This document shows, piece by piece, positions 29,589 through 39,175 of a DNA stretch of 64,000 nucleotides; the stretch's first letter is position 1; every line of letters starts with the position of its first letter. The stretch is from Luteimonas aquatica (GTDB lineage Bacteria > Pseudomonadota > Gammaproteobacteria > Xanthomonadales > Xanthomonadaceae). Location of the stretch: assembly GCF_022662575.1 (NCBI RefSeq), contig NZ_JALBFU010000001.1:305188-369187 (forward strand), in the 5' to 3' direction. The position numbers and the translations under genes are program-made. The notes below the pieces were generated by a model. The model searched no databases. It saw only the letters and a list, made by a program, of their open reading frames with translations, and was not told the DNA's origin.

Positions 29589-31133
29589 ATGGGCCACCGG
29601 TTCTTCTGTACCTGCTTGCTGCTGATCGCCGCCGCCGCGCAGGCCGAGGGGATCGGCGGCACGGTGTACGAGGACGGCAACGGCAACGGCCGCCGCGACC
29701 CGGGCGAGCGCGGCATCGCAGGGGTGGCCGTCTCCAACGGCCGCGAGATCGTGCGCACCGACGCGCAAGGGCGCTACGCGCTGCAGGCCCGCGCCGGACT
29801 GCCGGTGTTCGTGGTCAAGCCGGCCGGCTGGCGGGTGGCGGCCGGCGCCGAGGACCTGCCCGCGTTCTGGCGCGAAGGCCCGGCCGGCGCCGACTTCGCG
29901 CTGCGCCGCGCGCCGCCGCGCGAGGGCGACCTCGACGTGCTCGTGTTCGCCGATCCGCAGGCCAAATCGACGGTCGACGTCGACTATTACCGCCGCGACA
30001 TCGTCGAACCGCTGATAGGCCGCACGCGCGCCGCGCTCGGTCTGAGCCTGGGCGACATCGTCAACGACGACCTCTCGCTGTATCCGGCCGTGAACGCGAT
30101 CACCGCGCGCCTGGGCCTGCCCTGGCTGCACGTGGCGGGCAATCACGACCTCGACGCCGACGCCCGCGACGACGAGGATTCGCTGCGCACCTACCGCCGC
30201 CATTTCGGTCCCGACACCTATGCCTGGGAGGAGCCGCAGGCGAGCTTCGTGCTGTTCGACGACGTGGTGCATCTGCCCGGCGAGCATGCCGGCTACATCG
30301 GCGGCCTGCGCGAGGACCAGCTCGCCTTCCTGGAGGCCTACCTGCGCGAGGCGCCGAAGGACCGGCTGCTGGTGCTCGGCATGCACATCCCGCTGTTCGA
30401 GCCGGCCGGACAGGACACCTTCCGCGACGCCGACCGCGAGCGCCTGTTCGCGCTGCTGCGCCCGTTCCCGAAGGTGCTGCTGCTCAGCGGGCACAGCCAC
30501 ACCCAGCGCCACTACTTCCACGACGCGCGCACCGGCTGGCACGGCGCGCACCCGCTGCACGAGTACAACGTCGGCGCCGCCTGCGGCGCGTTCTGGGGCG
30601 GCGTGAAGGACGCGCAGGGCATTCCCGACACCACCATGAGCGACGGCACGCCCAACGGCCATGCCACGCTGCGCATCGGCGCCGACGCCGGCGCGCAGGG
30701 CTATGCGCTGGACTGGCACCCGGCGCGGCTGCCGCCCGGGAACGCCGCGTTCACCGAGGCGATGGCCCTGCATGCGCCGAAGGTGCTGCGCCGCGGCGCG
30801 TATCCGGCCGACGGCGTCTACGCCAACGTGTTCATGGGCCGCGACGACACGCGCGTGGAATACCGGATCGACGGCGGCGAGTGGAAGCCGATGCGGCGCG
30901 TCGAGCGCCCCGATCCGCGCGTGAGCGCGCAGAACGCCCTGGACGACGCGGCCACGTCGCTGCGCGGCTACGACCGCGCCGCCCAGGCGACGCCGTCGCC
31001 GCACCTGTGGCGCGGCACCCTGCCCACCGACCTGGCGATCGGCGCGCATGCCGTCGAGGTGCGCAGCATCGACGAGCGCGGTCGCGAGCATCGCGCCGGC
31101 CTCGATTACGCCCTCGCGGATGCCCAGCCATGA
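29589..31133 (+). CDS. Secreted calcineurin-like phosphoesterase
   Basis: A 514-residue exported protein with signal peptide MGHRFFCTCLLLIAAAAQAE. Three parts follow: an SdrD-B-like/metallophos_N beta domain (about 20-105, VYEDGNGNGRRDPGERGIAG), a metallophosphatase core (about 110-360: LSLGDIVND, VAGNHDLD, GMHIPL, LLSGHSHTQ) and a C-terminal metallophos_C-type beta domain (about 380-505). The first metal motif reads FADPQ, with Gln where Asp-x-His is usual, as in some members of this three-domain group. The substrate is unknown. It is followed by a four-base overlap with the next gene. Readthrough from the his operon is possible but not shown. Confidence 0.85.
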   Translation: MGHRFFCTCLLLIAAAAQAEGIGGTVYEDGNGNGRRDPGERGIAGVAVSNGREIVRTDAQGRYALQARAGLPVFVVKPAGWRVAAGAEDLPAFWREGPAGADFALRRAPPREGDLDVLVFADPQAKSTVDVDYYRRDIVEPLIGRTRAALGLSLGDIVNDDLSLYPAVNAITARLGLPWLHVAGNHDLDADARDDEDSLRTYRRHFGPDTYAWEEPQASFVLFDDVVHLPGEHAGYIGGLREDQLAFLEAYLREAPKDRLLVLGMHIPLFEPAGQDTFRDADRERLFALLRPFPKVLLLSGHSHTQRHYFHDARTGWHGAHPLHEYNVGAACGAFWGGVKDAQGIPDTTMSDGTPNGHATLRIGADAGAQGYALDWHPARLPPGNAAFTEAMALHAPKVLRRGAYPADGVYANVFMGRDDTRVEYRIDGGEWKPMRRVERPDPRVSAQNALDDAATSLRGYDRAAQATPSPHLWRGTLPTDLAIGAHAVEVRSIDERGREHRAGLDYALADAQP

Positions 31134-32083
31134 ACTTGTTCCGCGCCGCGATCCGCGCCCGACCGCGTCGCGCCGCCATCGCGACTTTCCTGGCCATGGC
31201 CTGCATGCCGGCCGTGCAGGCCGCGACCGCGCCGCAAGTCGAGCCCTGGGTGCCGGCCGGCGTTTCCAGCGACCGCTTCGAATCGCATCCGGCCTTCGAT
31301 CCGCGCAACGGCGACTTCTATTTCGTGCGCAGCTCGCCGGCCTTCCAGGGCTGGCGGATCCTGGTCAGCCGCTGCGGCGCCGATGGCTGGACGCCGCCGC
31401 TGCCGGCGGCATTCTCCGGCGACGGGGTCGAGGCCGATCCCTGGTTCGCCGGCGACGGCAACACCCTGTACTTCATCAGTACGCGCACCAGCGACGGCAT
31501 CAAGCGCAAGGACCTGGACATCTGGCGCGTGCAGCGCGACGGCGACGGCCGCTGGGGCATGCCGGAACGATTGCCGGCGCCGGTGAACTCGACCGGCAAC
31601 GAGTGGTTCCCGCGCCTGGACAGGGACGGCTGGCTCTATTTCGGATCCGACCGCGCCGGCGGCCTGGGCAAGACCGACATCTGGCGCGCGCGCCGCGGCC
31701 AGGACGGGCGCTGGCGCGTGGAGAACGCCGGCAAGGCGCTCAACACCGCCGGAGACGAATACGAGCCGCTGCCGTCGCCCGACGGCCGCAGCCTGGTGAT
31801 GATGGCCGCCGACGGCCTGTATCTCGCGCGACGCGACGATCCGCGCGCCGCTTGGCGCCCGCGCGAGAAACTGCCGTCGCCGATCAACGTCAACGGCAGC
31901 GAGATCGGCGCGCTGTTCTCGCCGAGCGGGCATTCCCTGCTGTTCGCGCGCGACCTCAAGGGCGACCGGTCGGGCGAGTTCTTCGTCTGGCGCCTGCGCG
32001 GCCGCGAAGCCTGGCCGCCGGCCTGTCCGGCCACGGCGGCGAACGGGACCGGCAAGGCTGGAGCGTCCGGCCATGGCCGCTGA
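31130..32083 (+). CDS. Exported PD40/WD40-like beta-propeller protein
   Basis: 317 residues, coupled by ATGA to the phosphoesterase gene. A positively charged N-terminus with a hydrophobic stretch (AAIATFLAMACMPAVQA) suggests export. The rest is made of PD40-type repeats (HPAFDPRNGDFYFVRS, DPWFAGDGNTLYFISTR, FPRLDRDGWLYFGSDR, EPLPSPDGRSLVMMA, GALFSPSGHSLLFARD), the kind of propeller found in TolB and OmpA-linked proteins. It may bind a protein or glycan together with the neighbouring phosphoesterase. No specific function is recognised. Confidence 0.82.
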   Translation: MNLFRAAIRARPRRAAIATFLAMACMPAVQAATAPQVEPWVPAGVSSDRFESHPAFDPRNGDFYFVRSSPAFQGWRILVSRCGADGWTPPLPAAFSGDGVEADPWFAGDGNTLYFISTRTSDGIKRKDLDIWRVQRDGDGRWGMPERLPAPVNSTGNEWFPRLDRDGWLYFGSDRAGGLGKTDIWRARRGQDGRWRVENAGKALNTAGDEYEPLPSPDGRSLVMMAADGLYLARRDDPRAAWRPREKLPSPINVNGSEIGALFSPSGHSLLFARDLKGDRSGEFFVWRLRGREAWPPACPATAANGTGKAGASGHGR

Positions 32084-32654
32084 TCCGCCCACCGATCTGC
32101 CGATCGAGCATTTCCGCGACGCCGCGGCGTTCGAAGCCTGGCTGGCCGCGCACGCCGGCGACAAGGGCGTCTGGCTGAAGATCGCCAAGAAGGACGCCGG
32201 CGCCACCTCGGTGCGCATCGCCGAGGCGCTGGAGATCGCGCTCTGCCACGGCTGGATCGACGGCCAGCGGCTGGCCTGCGACGAGCGCTTCTATCTGCAG
32301 CGCTTCGTGCCGCGGCGCCCGCGCAGCCTGTGGTCGAAGATCAATGTCGGCCATGCCGAGCGCCTGATCGCCGCGGGCCGCATGCAGGCGGGCGGGTGGC
32401 GCGAGATCGAGGCCGCCAAGGCCGACGGACGCTGGCAGGCGGCCTACGAGGGCTCGGCGACGATGCAGGTGCCCGCCGAACTGGCGGCGGCGCTGGCCGG
32501 GAACCGCAAGGCCAAGGCCTTCTTCGAGGCGCTCGACAGGACCAATCGCTACGCGGTGTGCTGGCGCGTGCACACCGCGCGCAAGCCGGAAACGCGGGCC
32601 GCGCGGGTGGAGCGGCTGGTGGCGATGCTGGCGCGCGGCGAGAAGCTGCACTGA
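32073..32654 (+). CDS. YdeI/OmpD-associated (OmdA) family protein
   Basis: 193 residues of the YdeI/OmdA family: FRDAAAFEAWLAAHAGDKGVWLK at the N-terminus, EALEIALCHGWIDGQ, RFVPRRPRSLWSKINV in the middle, and a helical C-terminal part (AELAAALAGNRKAKAFFEAL). Proteins of this family are often described as bacteriocin-protection proteins, but the molecular activity is unknown. It overlaps the propeller gene by 11 bases and is followed by the bidirectional terminator at 32694-32718. Confidence 0.85.
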   Translation: MAADPPTDLPIEHFRDAAAFEAWLAAHAGDKGVWLKIAKKDAGATSVRIAEALEIALCHGWIDGQRLACDERFYLQRFVPRRPRSLWSKINVGHAERLIAAGRMQAGGWREIEAAKADGRWQAAYEGSATMQVPAELAAALAGNRKAKAFFEALDRTNRYAVCWRVHTARKPETRAARVERLVAMLARGEKLH

Positions 32655-32693
32655 GCGGCGCCGCTTCGCGGCACGGGCAAGCCCGAAAACGAA

Positions 32694-32718
32694 AAACCCA
32701 CGCGGTCGGCGTGGGTTT
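32694..32718. terminator. Bidirectional intrinsic terminator
   Basis: Perfect 10-bp stem (arms 32694-32703 and 32709-32718, loop GGTCG) with A-tract and T-tract built into the arms. It lies between the convergent YdeI-type gene and the C13 peptidase gene, so it can end both transcripts. Confidence 0.8.
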
Positions 32719-32873
32719 CGGCTGTTGCGACGACAGGCTGGCGAGCGGAGAAGCTGGCGGGCGGATCGTCTTGCGCGTCGCTGGCTGGCGAAAGGCTGGC
32801 TGGCAGCGCGGGCGCAGTGTAGCGGGAAGCTTTTTTCCGTGACGAAATGAGAATCGCTTGCAGCCGTGCCGGC

Positions 32874-33749
32874 TCAGCGGCCGTACGGATAGGCCACCGG
32901 CGGCCCGACCTGCAGCTGCGCCTGCCAGGCCCGCAGGCGCGGCACGATGCCGTCGCCCACGTCGATCTGCGGCATCGACGCCTCCTGGCCGTCCTCGCGC
33001 TCCCATTGCGCGATCTCGGCGGTGGCGATGTCGTAGGCGCCGATGAAGCTGTCGCTGCGGTTGAGGCCGTCGAGCAGGAACGCGCGGCCGAAGTAGGTGA
33101 TGTTGGAATCCACCCCGCAGCCGAACGAGGTGCGGTCCTGGCGCGAGGCGGCGATCACCAGGCTGTCGTCGCTGCGCAGCGCCGGCACGAAGCCCCCCGA
33201 ATAGCAGGCCGAGACCACGACCACGCGGTTGCGGATGCCCGACGCGTTGAGCGCGCCGCGCAGCTGCTGCGGATCGATGGTCGACTGGAACACCGGCAGC
33301 AGCTCGGAGATCAGCTCGTGCTGCTCGGTGCCGTGCGTGGTGAGGAACAGCAGCACGATGTCCTGCTCGCGATCGACGATCCTGCCCAGGCCGGCCAGGG
33401 CCAGGCGCAGGTTGTCGAGCGTGGCCAGCGGACGCTGCGCGTCGCCCAGGCTGTCGATGTGGTTGACCAGGGTCAGCACGCGGCCCGCGGCGCCGAAGCG
33501 CTGCGACATCAGCGCGTCGAGGTAGGCGACCTCGTTGCGGAACACGTCCTCGTTGCCGTCGCCGGCGAACCCGACCACGTACAGGTCGACCTTGCCCGGG
33601 CGCTGCGGCGCCAGGCCCGCCAGGGTCTTCTCGAGCAGCTGGCGGTCGCGCTCGGCCACGCTCATGTCGCCGGCGTGGGCCGGCACGGCGGCCGGCAGCG
33701 CGAGCGCCAGCCATGCCAGCCACCGCAGCCCGCGCCGCGCCGGGGTCAT
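32874..33749 (-). CDS. Secreted C13 (legumain/caspase-like) peptidase family protein
   Basis: 291 residues with a signal peptide (to about 26, AVPAHA). The clan CD fold is shown by [17 protein letters not shown] on the first strand, His139 in LLFLTTHG and Cys182 in [12 protein letters not shown], the expected His/Cys catalytic pair with correct spacing; [17 protein letters not shown] follows. Bacterial members of this family are periplasmic or secreted and poorly studied. The ATG overlaps the mtnC stop by four bases, making it the last gene of the methionine salvage group although no metabolic link is obvious. Confidence 0.85.
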   Translation of the reverse strand: MTPARRGLRWLAWLALALPAAVPAHAGDMSVAERDRQLLEKTLAGLAPQRPGKVDLYVVGFAGDGNEDVFRNEVAYLDALMSQRFGAAGRVLTLVNHIDSLGDAQRPLATLDNLRLALAGLGRIVDREQDIVLLFLTTHGTEQHELISELLPVFQSTIDPQQLRGALNASGIRNRVVVVSACYSGGFVPALRSDDSLVIAASRQDRTSFGCGVDSNITYFGRAFLLDGLNRSDSFIGAYDIATAEIAQWEREDGQEASMPQIDVGDGIVPRLRAWQAQLQVGPPVAYPYGR

Positions 33750-34447
33750 GTCTCGTCCGGCCGGATCTGGGCGAAGCTTTCCACGCGCGCGTGGCCGTTG
33801 AGCGCCTCGCCGCCGCGCGGCTGCGGATAGTCCTCGCGGCGGTCCACCAGCACGGTGCGCAGGCCGGCCTCGCGCGCGGCGTCGAGCTCCTCGACCACGT
33901 CGGACAGGAACACGACCTCCGAGGCTTCGCGCCCCAGGGCCTCGGCGATGCGCCGGTAGCTGCCGGCCTCGCGCTTGCCGCCGACCTCGGTGTCGAAGAA
34001 GGCGCCGAACACCGGCAACAGGTCGCCGGCCTCGGTATGGCCGTAGAGCAGCTTCTGCGCCGGCACCGAGCCGGAGGAATAGACCGCCAGCGGGCGGCCT
34101 TCGTCGTGCCAGCGGCGCAGCGCCTCGGCCGCGTCGGGGTAGATGTGCGAGGCGTAGTCGCCGTTGCGGTAGCCGTCGGCCCAGAGCATGCCCTGCAGCG
34201 CCTTGAGCGCGGTGTGCTTGCGATCCTGGTCGATCCAGCCCTGCAGGGTCTCGACGATGATCGCGTCCTCGCAGATGCCGCCGGCCGCCTCGGTCGCCAC
34301 CGCGTCGAGCCAGCGCCGCACCTCCGGCTCGCGGCCGTGCTCGCGCACGAAGCGCGGCAGCTCGCGGCGCGCGTAGGGGAACAGCACGTCCTTCACGAAC
34401 GAGATGCTGCTGGTGGTGCCTTCGATGTCGGTGAGGATCGTGCGCAT
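33746..34447 (-). CDS. mtnC: Enolase-phosphatase E1 (acireductone synthase)
   Basis: HAD-family enzyme of the methionine salvage pathway: enolises and dephosphorylates 2,3-diketo-5-methylthiopentyl-1-phosphate to acireductone. The 233-residue protein shows [22 protein letters not shown] (nucleophile aspartate), [14 protein letters not shown], and [17 protein letters not shown] with the magnesium ligands. The ATG at 34447 gives the standard start; there is no strong ribosome-binding site. MtnD, the next pathway enzyme, is encoded 83 bases upstream. Confidence 0.95.
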   Translation of the reverse strand: MRTILTDIEGTTSSISFVKDVLFPYARRELPRFVREHGREPEVRRWLDAVATEAAGGICEDAIIVETLQGWIDQDRKHTALKALQGMLWADGYRNGDYASHIYPDAAEALRRWHDEGRPLAVYSSGSVPAQKLLYGHTEAGDLLPVFGAFFDTEVGGKREAGSYRRIAEALGREASEVVFLSDVVEELDAAREAGLRTVLVDRREDYPQPRGGEALNGHARVESFAQIRPDET

Positions 34448-34530
34448 GGGATGGGGAGCGAATGGAGGCGGTGAGGAATGCGCGGAGGCTGAAGCGCCTT
34501 GCCCGCTCCGCGTTCCCCCTGCGCCGGTTT

Positions 34531-35079
34531 TCAGCTTTTCTCGTAGCGCGGGAAACGCTGCGCGATGTCGGTGCCGGTGAAATGGCCGATCCAGCCGTCG
34601 GGCTGCTGGAAGAAGCGGATCGCCACGAAGCTCGGCTCGGCGCCCATGTCGAACCAGTGCGTGGTGCCGTCGGGCACCGCGATCAGGTCGTTCTTCACGC
34701 ATTCGATCTCGTAGACCTTGCCGTCCACGTGCAGCGTGAACAGGCCCGAGCCCTCGACGAAGAAGCGCACCTCGTCTTCCTTGTGGAAGTGCTCGTCGAG
34801 GAACTTGCCGCGCAGCGTTTCGCGGTCGGGATTGTCCGGGGCGATGCTGATCACGTCGATCGTGGTGAAGCCGCGCTCGGCGGTGATGCGGTCGATGTCG
34901 GACTTGTAGGCCGCGATCACGGCTTCCTGCGACGCGCCGGCCTGGATCGGCCGGTCGGCCTGCCAGCGCTCGAAGGTGACGCCGATCCTGGCCAGCTCGC
35001 GCGCGATGGCCTCGCCGTCGTGGCTGACGAATTCGGGGCGGTCGGGGGCGTCGTCGGCGAAGATGCGCAGTCGGCTCAT
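34531..35079 (-). CDS. mtnD: Acireductone dioxygenase
   Basis: Cupin enzyme that oxidises acireductone, with Fe giving the methionine precursor ketoacid and formate and with Ni or Co giving a carbon monoxide-producing side reaction. The 182-residue protein carries the metal ligands His97, His99, Glu103 ([13 protein letters not shown]) and His141 (GTTHWFDMG). The length is standard. It lies between mtnB (177 bases upstream) and mtnC. Confidence 0.95.
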   Translation of the reverse strand: MSRLRIFADDAPDRPEFVSHDGEAIARELARIGVTFERWQADRPIQAGASQEAVIAAYKSDIDRITAERGFTTIDVISIAPDNPDRETLRGKFLDEHFHKEDEVRFFVEGSGLFTLHVDGKVYEIECVKNDLIAVPDGTTHWFDMGAEPSFVAIRFFQQPDGWIGHFTGTDIAQRFPRYEKS

Positions 35080-35256
35080 GGGGACCTCGTTGGGGGGCGG
35101 GCCGGGTGGGCGAGCCGGCGTGGCTCCAGGGTTCGAAGAGTAGCAGTTGCAGGCCGCCGCTCCGATGTGCGTGCTGGAACGCCCGCGTTCAAGGCCTGGA
35201 ACGGCGCGCCGGGCCGCGCCGCTCGTCGCCGATGACGGGCCGGCCTGCGCCCGCGC

Positions 35257-35895
35257 TCAGGCGGTGTGCAGCTTGCGCAGCTCCAGCTCGCAGTTGAACA
35301 GGAACTCGAAGGCTTCCAGGTGGCGGCGCGCCTCGGCCATGTCGCGGCCCCAGGCGTACAGGCCGTGGCCGTCGATCAGGTAGCCCCAGAGCGGACCCTT
35401 GTCGAGCAGGGCGTCGACCTGGGCCGCCAGCGTCGGCATGTGCTGGGTGTTGGCGAAGACCGGCACGTCGATCATCGACTCGTGCGTGGTGTTGCCGTGG
35501 AAGGCCTTGAGCAGTTCGTAGCCCTCCAGGCGCAGGTGGCCGGCGCCGGCGAACAGCCGCGAGGCCACCGTCTGCACCAGCGAGTGGGTGTGCAGCACGC
35601 AGCCGATCTCCGGGAAGCGCCGGTACAACTGGGTGTGCAGCAGCGTCTCGGCCGAGGGCTTGTGCTCGGTGGCCACGGGCTGGCCGTCGAAGTCGACGAC
35701 CATGATGTCCGATTCCTTCAGCTTGCCCTTGTCGCGCCCGGATACCGTGATCGCGGCGTGGCGGTCGTCGAGCCGGCGCGAGAAGTTGCTGCTGGTGGCC
35801 GGCGTCCAGCCGCGGCCGGCCAGCTCGCGGACGTTGACGATGATCTCGCCGGCGAGATCGCAGAGGCGGTGGTGGTCGTAGGGCAGGGCGCTCAT
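35257..35895 (-). CDS. mtnB: Methylthioribulose-1-phosphate dehydratase
   Basis: Class II aldolase-fold zinc enzyme of methionine salvage, dehydrating methylthioribulose 1-phosphate. The 212-residue protein has [24 protein letters not shown], His102/His104 zinc ligands in [11 protein letters not shown] and the third histidine in [12 protein letters not shown]. mtnB, mtnD and mtnC together cover the middle of the pathway. mtnA, a nucleosidase/phosphorylase and the final transaminase are not in the window. The 177 bases between mtnB and mtnD show no recognised signal. Confidence 0.94.
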   Translation of the reverse strand: MSALPYDHHRLCDLAGEIIVNVRELAGRGWTPATSSNFSRRLDDRHAAITVSGRDKGKLKESDIMVVDFDGQPVATEHKPSAETLLHTQLYRRFPEIGCVLHTHSLVQTVASRLFAGAGHLRLEGYELLKAFHGNTTHESMIDVPVFANTQHMPTLAAQVDALLDKGPLWGYLIDGHGLYAWGRDMAEARRHLEAFEFLFNCELELRKLHTA

Positions 35896-35973
35896 GCCGC
35901 GAGTGTACCGAACAAACGGCTAGCCGGCGGTGACGGCCGCGCCGGAATCCCCGGCAGGCGCGTTCGGCGGCGG

Positions 35974-37401
35974 CTACTGCTGGCGCAGGCGGCTGTGGCG
36001 GTAGCCGTAGCCGAAATAGATCACGAAGCCCAGCACCGTCCACAGCACCATCAGCATCCAGTTGTGCATGCTCATGGTGGAGAGCAGCACCAGGCAGCTG
36101 AGCACGCCGGCGGTGCAGACCAGCGGCGCGAACGGCACGCGGAACGGGCGCGGCAGGTCGGGTTGGGTGCGGCGCAGGATCAGCACGCCGGCGCAGACCG
36201 CGGCGAAGGCGATCAGCGTGCCCATCGAGGTCAGGTCGCCGAGGATGTCCAGCGGAAAGACCGCGGCCAGCACCGCGATGCCGATGCCGGTGATCACGGT
36301 GTTGATGTGCGGCGTGCGGTATTCGGGGTGGATGCGGGTGAACAGCGGCGAGAGCAGGCCGTCGCGCGCCATGATCATGAAGATGCGCGGCTGGCCGATG
36401 ATCATCACCAGGATCACCGAGGACAGGCCGATCAGCGCGCCGATCTCCACGATCACGCGCAGCCAGCCCAGCTGCGGATGGGCCGCGACCGCGGTGACCA
36501 CCGGCTCGTCGGTGCCCAGCAGCGGGTAGGGCACCAGGCCGGTCATCACCGCCGCCATGGCGATGTAGAGCACCGTGCAGATCAGCAGCGACAGCATCAT
36601 GCCCACCGGCAGGTCGCGCTGCGGGCTGTGCGACTCCTGCGCCGCCACCGACACCGCTTCGAAGCCGATGTAGGCGAAGAACACCATCGAGGCGCCGCGC
36701 AGCACGCCTTCCCAGCCGTACTTGCCCGGGCCCTCGTTGGCGGGAATGAACGGCGTCCAGTTCTGCGGGTCGACGTACTTCCAGCCGACCGCGATCACCA
36801 GCACGATCAGGCCGGTCTTGAGCACGACCATGACCATGTTCATCGCCGAGGACTTGCTGATGCCCACGTAGCAAAGCCAGGTCAGCAGCAGCACGATCGC
36901 CGCGGCCGGCAGGTTGAGCAGGGCGCCGGTGGGGCGCAGCTGCGCGTCCAGCGGCGCCTGCACCAGCGCCTTGGGCAGCACGATGTCGAAATGCTGCAGC
37001 ATGCTGAGGAAGTAGCCGGTCCAGCTCGCCGCCACCGCCGAGGCGGACAGGCCGTACTCGAGCACCATCATCCAGCCGATGAACCAGGCCGCGCCCTCGC
37101 CGAGGGTGGCGTAGGTATAGGTGTAGGCGCTGCCGGAGACCGGCACCATCGCCGCGAACTCGGCGTAGGCCAGCGCGCAGAAGGCGCAGCAGATCGCCGC
37201 CAGCACGAAGGAGAGCATGATCGCCGGGCCGGCGTGCATCGCCGCGGCCTTGCCGGTGATCACGAAGATGCCGCCGCCGATCACCGCGCCGATGCCCAGC
37301 GCGGTCAGGCCCCAGGGGCCGAGCACGCGGCGCAGGCTCAGGCCTTCGGCATCGCTATGCGCCGCATGCGGGTGTTTGGTGGCCAGGAGTTGTCGCAGCA
37401 T
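35974..37401 (-). CDS. Amino acid permease (APC superfamily, cationic amino acid transporter-like)
   Basis: 475 residues with about twelve hydrophobic helices. GLTALGIGAVIGGGIFVITG is the helix-1 substrate-binding break of APC permeases, and CALAYAEFAAMVPVSGSAYTY is the conserved helix-3 region. The profile (short cytoplasmic N-terminus, no long C-terminal extension) fits the bacterial YfnA/CAT-like group. A TTG 42 bases upstream could extend the frame, but the ATG at 37401 with GGA-type ribosome-binding site is preferred. Another clearly related permease lies 85 bases upstream on the same strand. The substrate cannot be told. Confidence 0.88.
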   Translation of the reverse strand: MLRQLLATKHPHAAHSDAEGLSLRRVLGPWGLTALGIGAVIGGGIFVITGKAAAMHAGPAIMLSFVLAAICCAFCALAYAEFAAMVPVSGSAYTYTYATLGEGAAWFIGWMMVLEYGLSASAVAASWTGYFLSMLQHFDIVLPKALVQAPLDAQLRPTGALLNLPAAAIVLLLTWLCYVGISKSSAMNMVMVVLKTGLIVLVIAVGWKYVDPQNWTPFIPANEGPGKYGWEGVLRGASMVFFAYIGFEAVSVAAQESHSPQRDLPVGMMLSLLICTVLYIAMAAVMTGLVPYPLLGTDEPVVTAVAAHPQLGWLRVIVEIGALIGLSSVILVMIIGQPRIFMIMARDGLLSPLFTRIHPEYRTPHINTVITGIGIAVLAAVFPLDILGDLTSMGTLIAFAAVCAGVLILRRTQPDLPRPFRVPFAPLVCTAGVLSCLVLLSTMSMHNWMLMVLWTVLGFVIYFGYGYRHSRLRQQ

Positions 37402-37486
37402 CGTCCGTTCCGGCGTTCTGAATTCTTGGTGTGCCGTATGCAATCGGGCCGGCGCAATGCCGCCGGCCCGCAGACCGTTTCCCCGG

Positions 37487-38992
37487 TCAGCCGGCCGCTG
37501 CGATGGCCGCCCTGCGGATCTTGCTGTTGCGGTAGCCGTAGATGAAGTAGATCACCATGCCGATGGCGATCCAGGCCGTCATCAGGCGCCAGTGCTCGGA
37601 GAAGGCCTGCCAGAACAGGAACAGGCAGGCCAGCGCGCCCAGCGGGCAGACCACGATGGCCAGCGGCACCTTGAACGGGCGCGGCAGGTCGGGGCGGGTA
37701 TAGCGCAGCACCAGCACGCCGATGCAGACGGTGGCGAAGGCGAGCAGGGTGCCCATCGAGACCAGCTCGCCGAGCACGCCGATCTCGAAGCTGGCGGCCA
37801 GCGAGGCGGCCAGGATGCCGACGATGATCGTGCCGACGTAGGGCGTCTGGTACTTGGGATGGATCTTGCTCAGGAAGCGCGGCATCAAGCCGTCCTGCGA
37901 CATGGTGTAGAAGATGCGCGGCTGCGCGATCGCCATCACCAGAATCACCGAGCTCAGGCCGGCCAGCGCACCGATCACCACCAGGCCGCGCAGCCAGTTC
38001 AGCGAGGTGTACTGCGCCAGCGCGGTGGCCACCGGCTCGGGCGTGTTGAGGATGCGGAAATCGGCGATGCCGGTCAGCGTCGCGGAGACCAGGATATAGA
38101 GCAGGGTGCAGACGAACAGCGAGCCGAGGATGCCGATCGGCATGTCGCGCTGCGGGTTCTTGGCCTCGCCGGCGGCGGTGGAGACCGCGTCGAAGCCGAT
38201 GTAGGAGAAGAACACGATGGCCGCCGCGCGGGCGATGCCGCCCCAGCCGAACTTGCCCGGGCCTTCGCTCTCGGGGATGAAGGGCTGCCAGTTGTCGGGC
38301 TGGATGTAGCGGAAGGCGAACACCAGGAACAGCAGGATCACGATCAGCTTGATCGTCACGATGATCGCGTTGACGAAGGCCGACTGGGTGATGCCGACGT
38401 AGCACAGCCAGCTGATCGCCGCGACGATGCCGATCGCCGGCAGGTTGATCAGGGTGCCGGTCGGGGTGGGCACGCCGTTGACGAAGGTGAAGGGCGCCGA
38501 GGCCAGTTCCTTGGGCAAGGCGATCGAACTTCCCGTCACCTCGCTGAGCAACGACAGCAGCTCGTTGAAGTAGCCCGACCATCCCACCGAGACCGTGGCC
38601 ACCGCGAACAGGTATTCCAGGACCAGGCACCAGCCGATGAACCAGGCCACGAACTCGCCGAGGGTGGCATAGGAATAGGAGTAGGCGCTGCCCGAGACCG
38701 GCAGCATCGCCGCGAACTCGGCATAGCACAGGCCGGCCAGCGCGCAGGCGAAGCCGGCGATCACGAAGCTGAGCACGACCGCCGGGCCGGCATGGGCCGC
38801 GGCCGCCTGGCCGGTGAGGACGAAGATGCCGGCGCCGATCACGCCGCCGATGCCGAGCATCACCAAGTGCTTGGCGGTCAGAGCCCGCTTGAGCGTCGCC
38901 TCACCCTGCAGATGGTCGGCATGGGCGGGCTCGCCGGCGTCGACATGCGCCGCGGGTTGCACCGGCTTGGTGATGAACAGGCCTCTCGACAT
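37487..38992 (-). CDS. Amino acid permease (APC superfamily), tandem paralogue
   Basis: 501 residues, about twelve helices; very similar in layout to the permease downstream: LVMLGIGGVIGAGIFVLTGQAAA, LCYAEFAAMLPVSGSAYSYSYATLGE, GFDAVSTAAGEAKNPQRDMPIGI. Both keep a WxPFIP(A/E)xEGPGKxGW loop, so the pair arose by duplication. GGAGAGGGG stands before the ATG at 38992; a longer reading with an upstream start is rejected for that reason. The likely promoter lies in 38993-39175, a region shared with the divergent Nudix gene. Confidence 0.88.
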   Translation of the reverse strand: MSRGLFITKPVQPAAHVDAGEPAHADHLQGEATLKRALTAKHLVMLGIGGVIGAGIFVLTGQAAAAHAGPAVVLSFVIAGFACALAGLCYAEFAAMLPVSGSAYSYSYATLGEFVAWFIGWCLVLEYLFAVATVSVGWSGYFNELLSLLSEVTGSSIALPKELASAPFTFVNGVPTPTGTLINLPAIGIVAAISWLCYVGITQSAFVNAIIVTIKLIVILLFLVFAFRYIQPDNWQPFIPESEGPGKFGWGGIARAAAIVFFSYIGFDAVSTAAGEAKNPQRDMPIGILGSLFVCTLLYILVSATLTGIADFRILNTPEPVATALAQYTSLNWLRGLVVIGALAGLSSVILVMAIAQPRIFYTMSQDGLMPRFLSKIHPKYQTPYVGTIIVGILAASLAASFEIGVLGELVSMGTLLAFATVCIGVLVLRYTRPDLPRPFKVPLAIVVCPLGALACLFLFWQAFSEHWRLMTAWIAIGMVIYFIYGYRNSKIRRAAIAAAG

Positions 38993-39175
38993 CGAATTCC
39001 CCTCTCCAGGAACAAGAACGTGACTGAACTCGCCATTCTCGGATGGCGATGACCGCATCCGGGTCCGGGCGGCGGGCCACCATACCCCACGGGAGAAACG
39101 AGGGGCAACAGGCCATGGTCATGGCTTTGCCGGCATACTCCCCCGTTTCCACGCCAGACCAGACCCGTTGCCGGC

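Noticed and set aside
34448-36000. SAM or other riboswitch before the mtn genes or upstream of the MetX-family gene
   Set aside because: Leader regions are short and show no conserved riboswitch-like paired core that I can recognise.
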